37,258 nt of DNA from Amycolatopsis rhizosphaerae (GTDB lineage Bacteria > Actinomycetota > Actinomycetes > Mycobacteriales > Pseudonocardiaceae): positions 1 through 37,258 of the forward strand of contig NZ_VJWX01000011.1 in assembly GCF_007713715.1 (NCBI RefSeq). Reading direction: 5' to 3'. Positions 15,501 through 23,828 of this stretch are shown piece by piece. The notes beneath the pieces were generated by a model. The model was not told where the DNA came from and ran no database searches. It saw only the letters and a program-made list of their open reading frames with translations. Within the stretch, counting starts at the first letter, position 1. Every line of letters starts with the position of its first letter. Made by a program: the position numbers and the translations under genes.

Positions 15501-17819
15501 ATGACGCAACGCCTGGGCGGCTCATCGTCCGCTTTGCCCGAATCGGCTGGCTATGTTCTGAAACGGCTGTTTCTGGGGCGTCCGTTGGTCAGCAGTCAGT
15601 TGCACGCCGAGCGGTTGTCCAATCCGGTCGCCCTGGGGGTGCTGTCTCCGGACGCGATCTCCTCTTCGGCTTACGGTACCGAGGAAATCCTGCTGGAGCT
15701 GCTCCCTTATGCTGGGTTGGCTGCGTTTTCGCTGATTCTTCCGATCACTGGGATCATCCTTTTCATCCTGATTCTGGTGACGGCCTCCTACCGGCAGGTG
15801 GTGATGGCCTACACTCGGGCGGGCGGCTCCTATGTGGTGGCGCGGGAGAATTTCGGCCCGCGGTTCGCCCAGGTTGCCGCTGCGGCGCTGCTGATCGACT
15901 ACGTGGTGACGGTGGCGGTGCAGGCCGCCGCGGGCACCGTCGCGGTGGTGTCGGCGGTGCCCGCGCTGGGCCCGTACAGCCTGGAGATCACCATTGGTGT
16001 GGTGCTGGTCCTGTGCTACGCCAACCTGCGCGGCTTGCGGGAGGCGGGCCGCCCGTTCGCGATCCCGACCTACTTCTTCGCGGGCATGGTGATCCTGATG
16101 ATCGTGGTCGGGGTGGCGCGCAGCCTGTTCGGCACGCTGCCCCGCTACGACTCCGCTCATTTGGCCGGCGCGGTTCCGGTGCAGCAGGGCAGTGGCCTGA
16201 TCATGGGCGCCACGATCCTGGTGGTGCTGCGGGCGTTCGCCAACGGCGGGTCTTCGCTGACCGGCGTGGAGGCGATCTCCAACACGGTCAGCGCGTTCCG
16301 TAAACCGCAGGGCCGCAACGCGCGGCTGGTGCTGACGGTGATGGCGTCGGTGCTGGGATTCCTCGTCGGCGGAGTGTCCTACCTGGCGTCGGTCACCCAC
16401 GCCACCCCGTACCAGGCGGGGTATCCTTCGGTGCTGTCACAAGAGGCCAGGGCAGTGTTCGGGCAGGGCACTGTCGGCACCGTCCTGTTCGGACTGCTGC
16501 AGCTCGCCTCCGCCCTGATCCTCTACACCGGCGCGAACACCAGCTTCAACGGATTCCCGTTCCTGGCCAGTTTCGTGGCCGAAGACCGCTTCCTGCCCCG
16601 TCAGTTGACCAAGCGAGGTCACCGGCTGGTGTTCTCCAACGGAATCCTGGTGCTCACCGTCCTGTCGGTGGCGCTGCTGCTGGTCACCGGCGGCTCGGTG
16701 AACGGACTGGTGCCGTTCTACGCGATCGGCGTGTTCACCGGGTTCGCGATCGCGGGGTACGGGATGACCAAGCACCACCTGCGCAACCGGGAGCGGGGCT
16801 GGCGGTACCGGCTGGCGGTGAACCTCAGCGCCGGAATCCTGGCCACCATCGTGGTGGTGATCTTCGCGGTGGCGAAGTTCACTGAGGGTGCGTGGCTGGT
16901 GGTGATCGCCTTCCCAGTGCTGGTGTTCGTGCTGATGCGGCTCAACCGGGAATACCGTGCCGAAGCGGCCATCCTCGAACACGTCCGTGAACATCCGCTG
17001 CGCGCCGCGAACTACGCCCACCACAAGGTGTTCGTCCTGGTCAACAACGCCGACCTGGCCGTGCTCGAAGCCCTGCGTTACGGCCGCAACCTCCGCGGTA
17101 CCGACCTCACCGCCGTACATTTCATGATCGACCGCCTGCACGCCGACCGGCTGGCGCGGCGGTGGCAGGAACTGGGGATCGAGGTGCCGTTGCGCTTCAT
17201 CGACTGCCCGGACCGCCGCCTCGGGCGGGCGGCCCAGAAACTGGCCGCGGACGACGCCCGTCCGGGCACCGGTGTCACCGTCCTGCTGCCCCGGCGCAGC
17301 TACGCGCCTGTCCTGGGTTGGCTGCTGCACGACCGCACCGCCGACCGCATCGCCCGCCTGATCAGTCGGGTCGAGCACGCCGCCGCCACCATTGTGCCCT
17401 ACGACGTGCAGTCCAAGATCCGCGAGGCCTACCCCGACCTGCCAGAACAGCGCCTCACCGCGGCTTTCGAACGCCTCGCTGACCGGTTGGACGGAAACCG
17501 GCCCGAGCTCGGCGAACTCCAAGAACCACAGTCGCCCGCGGGAGCCGTCCCCATCGGCGACGTCCGGCCCGGAACTACGGTCACGGTGGAGGGACGCCTG
17601 CACGAACTGCGCCTGGACCGGGCCGATGACCACACCGTGCTCATCGGCCAGTTGGAGGACGCAACCGGCAACCTCCGCGTCGAGTTCCCGGAACGAGCCG
17701 CAAGCGAGATCGACGTCGGTCAGCGACTGTGCGTCACCGGCACCGTGCACCGGCAGGGCGACGAACTCCGGCTTCAGCGATCCCGCTACCGCACCATCGA
17801 AGAAGCCGAGGAGGACTGA
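15501..17819 (+). CDS. KimA/YdaO-type potassium transporter (APC family) with C-terminal OB-fold
   Basis: 772 residues. The APC-type membrane domain (about 12 segments, residues 20-490) strongly resembles the KimA/YdaO potassium:proton symporters. Marks are LSPDAISSSAYGTEEIL, TASYRQVVMAY, GGSYVVARENFG, GGSSLTGVEAISNTV and YAIGVFTGF. A cytoplasmic domain follows (about 500-670; VFVLVNNADLAVLEALRYGR), like the regulatory region of KimA. The last ~92 residues form an OB-fold-like domain (TVTVEGRLHEL, VLIGQLEDATGNLRVEF, GTVHRQGDELRL). In relatives such OB proteins tend to be separate genes, so the fusion is notable. The start is the ATG at 15501 with a weak GGGG site; a longer frame opens at 15435. 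No c-di-AMP riboswitch is recognisable in the leader. Confidence 0.85.
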   Translation: MTQRLGGSSSALPESAGYVLKRLFLGRPLVSSQLHAERLSNPVALGVLSPDAISSSAYGTEEILLELLPYAGLAAFSLILPITGIILFILILVTASYRQVVMAYTRAGGSYVVARENFGPRFAQVAAAALLIDYVVTVAVQAAAGTVAVVSAVPALGPYSLEITIGVVLVLCYANLRGLREAGRPFAIPTYFFAGMVILMIVVGVARSLFGTLPRYDSAHLAGAVPVQQGSGLIMGATILVVLRAFANGGSSLTGVEAISNTVSAFRKPQGRNARLVLTVMASVLGFLVGGVSYLASVTHATPYQAGYPSVLSQEARAVFGQGTVGTVLFGLLQLASALILYTGANTSFNGFPFLASFVAEDRFLPRQLTKRGHRLVFSNGILVLTVLSVALLLVTGGSVNGLVPFYAIGVFTGFAIAGYGMTKHHLRNRERGWRYRLAVNLSAGILATIVVVIFAVAKFTEGAWLVVIAFPVLVFVLMRLNREYRAEAAILEHVREHPLRAANYAHHKVFVLVNNADLAVLEALRYGRNLRGTDLTAVHFMIDRLHADRLARRWQELGIEVPLRFIDCPDRRLGRAAQKLAADDARPGTGVTVLLPRRSYAPVLGWLLHDRTADRIARLISRVEHAAATIVPYDVQSKIREAYPDLPEQRLTAAFERLADRLDGNRPELGELQEPQSPAGAVPIGDVRPGTTVTVEGRLHELRLDRADDHTVLIGQLEDATGNLRVEFPERAASEIDVGQRLCVTGTVHRQGDELRLQRSRYRTIEEAEED

Positions 17820-17845
17820 GCACGGCGGGCGAGGCTCGTTTCGGT

Positions 17846-18045
17846 TCACCGGTCGTGTGACGGTGCTGGGGTCGCTATCGGTGTGTAGTCGTCGGCGGGG
17901 GCGGCCCCAGAGAGGTGCGCAGGGAGTGCGACGGTGATGGTGAGTCCGCCGCCGGGCGTGTCTTCGGCGGTGATGGTGCAGCTGTGCATGGCGTCGATGA
18001 AGCCTTTGGCTACGGAGAGACCGAGGCCGATGCCGGCGGGGGGAC
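17846..18045 (-). pseudogene. KdpD sensor kinase C-terminal fragment
   Basis: The minus strand reads GIGLGLSVAKGFIDAM, then TAEDTPGGGLTITVALPA and a tail to a stop at 17846. This is the G2 box and last strands of the HATPase domain of KdpD. The homology ends abruptly at about 18045. It converges on the KimA gene, so a potassium-sensing gene once stood beside a potassium transporter. Confidence 0.75.
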
Positions 18046-18474
18046 TGTAAGACGAACGGCTCTGGGCCGAATCCGGTGGTGACGCTGCGTATCGGACTGC
18101 CTCCGGCATCGTCGGCACGCCCGACCAGTCCGCCTACCTTCCCCCGGCTCTCCAACGCCCGGCCCTCCGCCGCCGGCCCGTCAGCGAGCGAGCCGCCGCC
18201 TGACCGCGCAGGAGTGCGAGCCGGAGCCTCGGCGAAGGGGCGCCCCAGGAGAGACGGCGACGACCACTCGGCTGGGCAGCGGCAGACGTATGCCTTGATG
18301 AAGTGACACTGCGGCGACGGCCTCCACCGCTGCCACTCCTCCCGGCGACGGCCCTTGATCGAGGCGAGCAGATCCGGCGGATGATCTCCGTGATGTCCGG
18401 CGGTCACCGTCTCCGCGGGGGCGCCGCCGCCTTCACGGCGGCGAGAACGGCCTCGCGCCGAGTTCGGCCCGAGT
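18046..18474. other. Intergenic stretch without a recognisable gene
   Basis: About 430 bases between the KdpD fragment and the end of the acylase gene. The minus strand has an open but unfamiliar stretch (SIKGRRREEWQRW, near 18340). No start signals, tRNA or clear repeat seen. Confidence 0.4.
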
Positions 18475-21273
18475 TCAGCGATGCCGGCCGAACTCGGCGA
18501 CCTGCTGGAACGTCGGCCGGTTCTGCCAGTCGATGTCCGGCTGCCCGACGATGCCGATCCCGCGGAAGGCGATGGCGTCGTACTGCGGCATCGTCTGCTT
18601 GGCGGCCACCGTGTCGGGCGTGCTGGTCCAACTCGCGGCGTCGGTGGACCCGCCGTTGGCGGAGACGAGCGTGCGGTAGGTGTCCGCCAGGGCCCGGTCG
18701 ATCGCCGCGGGGCAGTCCGCCGGGCCGGAGCCGCAGATCCTCGACAGCACGCCGGAGCCGAACGGCGTGCCGACCGGGGCGTTGCGAAGCTGCCGCAGCA
18801 CCTTGACGAGGTAGCTCTCGTAGCCGCCGTCGTAGGCGCTGCCCAGGTGCGCACCGCCACTGTTGGGCGTGTTCACCCACTGCATGGGCAGCACCGAGTA
18901 ACCGGTGGCCGAGGCTCCGCCGGTGGAGCCGACTCCCGTGACGCCGCCCGCGGCGAGGAGAGGATCGAACAGCGCGCGAATCAACTTCGTCTGCAGCACG
19001 TCCATGATGGCGACGGCGGCGTGGTCGGCGTACTGGGTGTCTCCCGGCGCGGCCTTGCGGCGATGGTCGCCGGTGGCGTTCCAGCCGGCGAGCACGTCGA
19101 GCATCTGCCGCACGCCGGCCGGCTCGGCGCGTCCGGCAAGGTAGGGCAGCAGCTCCGGCAGGGTGGTCAGGCCGTCGAGATCCTGGCTGGCGGCGGTTTC
19201 CATGGCCTGGACCAGGTTCGTGCGGGTGAGACGGCCGGCGTGGGCGTCGAGCTGGGCCTGGATCTGGGCGTCGAGCATCTGCACCCGGTAGGCGGGCCCA
19301 TAGCCGTACTGGCTGTCGGCGGCGGAGAACTGCGGTGCCGGTTTGTTGTTCCAGCTGGTGAGGACGCCCGATGGCGGGTCGATGGCGTGCGGGTGCTGGG
19401 CGGCCGGGAGGAAGCCCTGCCATTCGGCGCCGCCGGTGCCCCAGGTGGGCAGGTCGGGGTCCGCACCGGCATGCCGGACCGGGTCGAGTCCCGAGTTGTA
19501 GTAGGCGATGTCGCGGCTGTCGGCGTAGAACCAGTTGAACGTGTAGCCGATCTGGGCCGCCCCGGTCATCCACGACTGCGCGTCGTGGGTGAGGGCGGGT
19601 TCGCCCCAGCGCAGGAAACCGACCACCGAGTCGACCTCGTGGCCGTAGGTGGAGCGCTGGTCGACCACGGCGACGGGTGCACCGCCGTCCGCGGTGGTCC
19701 AGCCCTGCACGATGCCGTGCCCGGTGAGGTAGATGTCGTGGGTGATCACGGCGGGCGCGCCGACGCCACCCGGTTTGGGCACGGCGGTCTCGGTGAATGT
19801 CTCGTGGGTCATGGGCAGGCACTGGCCGTTGAACTCGTAGTACTTCCCGGTCGGCGCGGGGGCCGCGCCGGTCGGGTCGCAGACGCGTTCGAGCCTCTGG
19901 TCGGTCAGGTCCGATCCGGCTGAGGTCGCCGACCAGGCGAAGTCCTGGCCCCGGCCGAGTTCCACCAGACCGGTCCCGGGGAACGAGGCTCCCTCGGCGT
20001 CGTAGTCCGGCGAGTGCAGGTCCTCCTGCATGAGGATGCCCGGCGCGAAGTAGGACACCTGCGGGCCGAACACGGCGATGGGATGCCCTTCCCCGGAGTG
20101 CTGAGCGGAGACCAGCAGCGCGTTGCTCATGTGCTGCGGCATGGCGAGCAGGTTCGCCACGACAGTGGTGGCGGCCTGGCCGGCGGCGACGAGGTCGCAG
20201 CCGGGCGTGGTGCCGGCCGGGCCGCCGGTCAGCGGTTTCCCGGCGTCGTCGGGCATCGCGGTCAGCGCCGGGGCGAGCGGGCCGGGAATCTCGTACGGGA
20301 ACGCGGTGTCCACAGTGGTCGGGGCGTCGGCATCGTTGCGCTGCCTGAGGTCGGTGAACGCCTGCCTGCCCGGCGCGGGGCCGAGCTGCCCCTGCAAGTA
20401 CTGGAGCAACGCGGCGTTGTGCACCTCGGACCCGCCACCGTCGCCGAAGATGCCGCCGATCAGAGAGGTGACGTAGACCACGTCCGCGACCGACCAGGGT
20501 CGCGGCGGTTGCAGGGCCGCGGCGTAGTCGGCAGGGAGCGCGCCCGGGTCGGTCGCCGTCCGTGCCAGGTAGGCGTTGACGCCGTCCACATAGGAGTACA
20601 TCATCTGCCGGGCGAGGGCGCCCTGGGCGCCGAACTCCGCGGGCAGAGCGTCCACCTGGGCCTGGGCCTGTGCGGGCGTGTAGGGCGCGAGCAGCAGCTG
20701 GTCGTGGTCCATCTGCTCGTCGGCGCAAGACGGGCCGAGGAACTCCGAGAGCCTGCCCTCGCCGTAGTGCCGCAGCACGTCCATCAGGAACAGCCGGTCC
20801 TCGGCCTGCGCGTAGCCCGCGCCGAAGGCCAGTGCCCCGTCGTTGTCGCCGTAGATGTGCGGGATGTCGCGCGTGTCGCGGTAGATCACGACCGGTTGCC
20901 CGGGGGTGGGGTGCTCGGTGCGGGTGATGGAGCCGGGCGCGATCCCGAACGACTCGTCGCCGTAGTACGCCCCCAGGCTCGCATCGGTGAGTGAGGGCGC
21001 GCCGTACAGCAGCCCGGCATACGGTCCGAGCTGATCGTTGCTGTTGGGCGGGCGCTGCCCGGTCAGTTCGAACTGCGCGAGCTGTGTGAGGTTGACCAGA
21101 CCGTTCTCGCCAGGCGGGTCGATGCTCAGGACCCGGCCGTCGGCGTAGTCGTGGGCCCGGTAGGTGGGCGGCGTGGCGGTGGCGGCGGCGGGCGCTGCGG
21201 ACGTCACCAGCACCAGGGCGGCCGACGCGAAGATCGACGAGGGGCGTTTGAAGACAGCGCTTACGCGATTCAT
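18475..21273 (-). CDS. Secreted penicillin-acylase-family (S45, Ntn-hydrolase) enzyme
   Basis: 932 residues with a signal peptide (about 1-31; FASAALVLVTSAAPAAATA). The alpha-chain region carries YRDTRDIPHIYGDNDGALAFGAGYAQAEDRLF, a hallmark of the family, in three short blocks. After autocleavage the catalytic N-terminal serine would be Ser383, in HM-SNALLVS, followed by the beta-chain features GPQVSYFAPG and the oxyanion/Asn region WNNKPAP. Length fits the larger acyl-homoserine-lactone/aculeacin/penicillin acylases of actinomycetes, which release fatty-acyl or aryl-acyl groups from amides; substrate cannot be told. A processed secreted heterodimer is expected. Single-gene unit; the upstream 21274-21542 region would hold the promoter. 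Several long antisense open frames here are only GC-rich shadows. Confidence 0.88.
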   Translation of the reverse strand: MNRVSAVFKRPSSIFASAALVLVTSAAPAAATATPPTYRAHDYADGRVLSIDPPGENGLVNLTQLAQFELTGQRPPNSNDQLGPYAGLLYGAPSLTDASLGAYYGDESFGIAPGSITRTEHPTPGQPVVIYRDTRDIPHIYGDNDGALAFGAGYAQAEDRLFLMDVLRHYGEGRLSEFLGPSCADEQMDHDQLLLAPYTPAQAQAQVDALPAEFGAQGALARQMMYSYVDGVNAYLARTATDPGALPADYAAALQPPRPWSVADVVYVTSLIGGIFGDGGGSEVHNAALLQYLQGQLGPAPGRQAFTDLRQRNDADAPTTVDTAFPYEIPGPLAPALTAMPDDAGKPLTGGPAGTTPGCDLVAAGQAATTVVANLLAMPQHMSNALLVSAQHSGEGHPIAVFGPQVSYFAPGILMQEDLHSPDYDAEGASFPGTGLVELGRGQDFAWSATSAGSDLTDQRLERVCDPTGAAPAPTGKYYEFNGQCLPMTHETFTETAVPKPGGVGAPAVITHDIYLTGHGIVQGWTTADGGAPVAVVDQRSTYGHEVDSVVGFLRWGEPALTHDAQSWMTGAAQIGYTFNWFYADSRDIAYYNSGLDPVRHAGADPDLPTWGTGGAEWQGFLPAAQHPHAIDPPSGVLTSWNNKPAPQFSAADSQYGYGPAYRVQMLDAQIQAQLDAHAGRLTRTNLVQAMETAASQDLDGLTTLPELLPYLAGRAEPAGVRQMLDVLAGWNATGDHRRKAAPGDTQYADHAAVAIMDVLQTKLIRALFDPLLAAGGVTGVGSTGGASATGYSVLPMQWVNTPNSGGAHLGSAYDGGYESYLVKVLRQLRNAPVGTPFGSGVLSRICGSGPADCPAAIDRALADTYRTLVSANGGSTDAASWTSTPDTVAAKQTMPQYDAIAFRGIGIVGQPDIDWQNRPTFQQVAEFGRHR

Positions 21274-21542
21274 GCGGGTGTCCTAGCTGTCGGTTGCGGC
21301 ACAGCGAGATGGGTACCCGGCACCCATGATGTCCTTCGCTGGACCACTCGTCACGGCCGAACGCGAACCCGATTCGGGTTCTTTTCTGTTTGTACATCGG
21401 TGCCGCGGCAGGGGCAAGGGATGCGGTGGAAAAGGCGGATCCCGGGGCCGAGGAGTGCCCGTTCAGCCGATCGTCCGAGATCATCCTGGCGCTGGGCCGC
21501 GCCGGTCCTGGTTCCTCGCCTTCTCACCGGCCACGCTCGACC

Positions 21543-22851
21543 TCAGTTCGGATAACCTGCGGCAGCGCCGCCGGTCTGCACGGCGTAACCGGTGGCGCTG
21601 CCGGAACCGCCGAGCGATGGGCTGTCCATGGTGTAGGCGATGTGGGCGAGCCCGTTCTGATCGGTGTCGATACCGAAGTCGTCCAGCAGTTGCCGCCCGG
21701 AGCTGCAGGTGATGCCGCCATCGCAGACGGCTCCCTGGTGTACCGGCACAACCTGGCTGGTCGACCAGCCACTCGAGCCGCCCTGCCCCGTCTGAGCAAA
21801 GTAGACAGACCAGGTGCGTGTGTCGGTGGTGCCGGCCTGCACCGTATCCGGTGTGCCGTAGTAGACCAGGTCGACCCCGTTGCTGGTGGCCGCCAGCCAC
21901 GGCATCACGGCGGCCTTGGTGACACTCACCGGACCGGAACAGTCCCAGCTGTCCCCGTGGTCGGCGGAGTGGGCGACGTAAACGGCATCATCGTTGGAGA
22001 CCGCATAGTAGAGCGTCCCGTCCGGTGCGACGGACACGTTGGGGAACTGGTGGTTCAGACCGTTCCTGCCGAACGCCGTGCTGCACGGAATCGGCTTGTC
22101 CGTCCACGTGTGGCCGCCATCGGCGGATACCCCGAGGAAGGCTTCGTCCTTGGTGGTTCCGCCCATGACACTGGGGGCGACAAAAGACTGGTAGGCCCAG
22201 AAACCTCCCGCGACCGGGGCCGGGTTGCGGTGGTCGATCGCGAGGTTGCCCAGTTCGTTGTTGCCGGCCTTGTAGTCGGTGTCGGGGATGACCCGCGCGA
22301 TCTGCGTGTAGAGGCCGCCACCGTTGTCGGAGCGCAGGATGTCGATGTTCGTGGTGGCGATGTCGTGGTAGCTCAGCAGTGAGGTGTCCGCGCCGTAGGC
22401 CGCGATCCACTCCCGGTCGTCCAAAGGCAGCCCGGCCTGCACCGGGGTCTGGGTGAACGTCGCGCCGTCGTCGTTGGACACCGCGACGTTCACCGAACCG
22501 AGGTTCAGGCTGGCCACGTAGACCCGGTAGGTGCCCGACGAGGACTTTTCCGGGGCGAAGGCGGTGTCGGTGTCGCCACCGGCGAGGCCGACACCGTTGA
22601 CCGCGTTGGGTTGTCCCGCATAGGTCAGTCCGCATCCGCCTGCCGAGGCCGGGCCATGCCAATACTGGCTGCCGGCACCCAGCCCGTTCTCCGAACTGAC
22701 CCCGACCAGTCCGGCCTTCGATACGAAACGTGCTACCAGCGGCGGCGCTCGCCGACGACGCCGTGGTCAGGGCGGCCGCACCCACACCCACGATCGCCAG
22801 GGTGGCGCACCATCGAACCGCGACCGCGCCCCGCGAGCGAAAGCCGACCAT
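21543..22851 (-). pseudogene. Secreted BNR/sialidase-like beta-propeller protein, frameshifted
   Basis: The start at 22851 (AAGGGAGTGGCG before ATG) opens a clear signal peptide (VRWCATLAIVGVGAAALTTA, then SSASAAA). Near 22740 the frame must shift by one base to continue into LVARFVSKAGLVGVSSENGL. The rest, in a single open frame to 21543, has BNR-type Asp-box features: VSNDDGATFTQ, VSADGGHTWTD, HSADHGDSWD. Such proteins are exported propellers, often glycosidase-like. The body looks intact and under selection, so the shift may be recent or a sequencing error. An internal GTG at 22517 could still start a signal-less protein. Confidence 0.7.
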
Positions 22852-23187
22852 CGCCACTCCCTTGTGTCTCTGCGGCCACGACAAGCGGTAGCGATCAAAA
22901 CACTCGAACGAGTGAAATTGCAAGGACCTACCGGAAAAAATGGCGGGCAAACGATGTGCAAATTATTGCAAGCGCTATCCGGATGCCCACGCAGACCGAG
23001 TTCACCGACGGGATGCGGGGTCACCCGCCGCACAGCGGACATTTGGCCGATCTCGGGAAACTCGCTTGGGCTGTTCCGGGGCAATTCGCGCGATCCTCGG
23101 CCGCCCGGCGGACAACGATGAGTCTTGGTGGCGTCGCCGGTCACTACACACAACGGACTCGGGCGAGTCCGACAGGGAGCTGGTTGT
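22852..23187. other. Upstream region of the BNR gene, no gene recognised
   Basis: Contains the promoter side of the minus-strand BNR gene and an AT-richer patch near 22890-22975 (TTGCAAGGACC to ATTATTGCAAG). No coding sequence I can support. Confidence 0.35.
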
Positions 23188-23633
23188 GGTGAACGGCAAG
23201 GTTTTCTGGCACGTGACGATGTCACTGGGCGGGTTCGTCGCGGGGCCTGGCCATGAAATGGACTGGATGTCCCTGAGTTGGCTCCCGCCAGGGACGGGGA
23301 TGCCCGAGCCGGCAGAGCAGGTGCTCGGCTCGCTCGGCGCCGTCCTCGGTGGCCGCGGCCGCGCTCGCCATGGCCGGCGGTCGTAACGTCGTCGTGTTCG
23401 GCGCCGACCTTGCGCGGCAGGCGCTGGCCGCGGGCCTGGTCGGCGAGATCGTCGTGCACACCGCGCCCGTGCTGCTGGGCAAGGGGATTCGGCTGGCGGT
23501 GGACGAGCGGGTCGAACTGGAGCCGGTACACCTCGGCAGCACTGGCCCGATGGCCGACCTGCACTACCGCGTCATGAGGGCCCCTAGGGCCAAAACCGTT
23601 GACCACACGGGAGTTCATGGGATGGCGCCGTGA
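23188..23633 (+). pseudogene. RibD/DHFR-family reductase, internally deleted and frameshifted
   Basis: The plus strand begins VNGKVFWHVTMSLGGFVAGP, the N-terminal strand of RibD-C/dihydrofolate-reductase-like proteins. It loses the frame around 23340 and resumes in another frame with GRNVVVFGADLARQAL and IVVHTAPVLLGKGIRL, the C-terminal strands. About 70 central residues of the usual family length are missing. An intact family member of a different subgroup lies at 35198-35761. Confidence 0.75.
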
Positions 23634-23828
23634 CGGACGAGAGCGTGCGCAGGCGAGAGCTTCGCCGAGGACAGGTGGGGCGACCCGGACGAGGACCGGT
23701 ACGTTAGCGCCACGGAACTGTGGTCGGTACCGGCCGGTCCGTAACCCGGAATCGGAAAGCGCTTTTCTCAAGCCGCCGGACGTGTCACCATCGATGGCCG
23801 GTACCGGTAACACCGGCAGGAGGCGACG

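Noticed and set aside
21309-21327. Inverted repeat ATGGGT-N7-ACCCAT upstream of the acylase gene
   Set aside because: Only 6-bp arms, with no regulator adjacent; too short to call an operator.
16437-21484. Long antisense or off-frame open frames over the KimA and acylase genes (up to about 1000 codons)
   Set aside because: Arg/Pro/Ala-rich shadows of real genes in a high-GC genome, without initiation signals.
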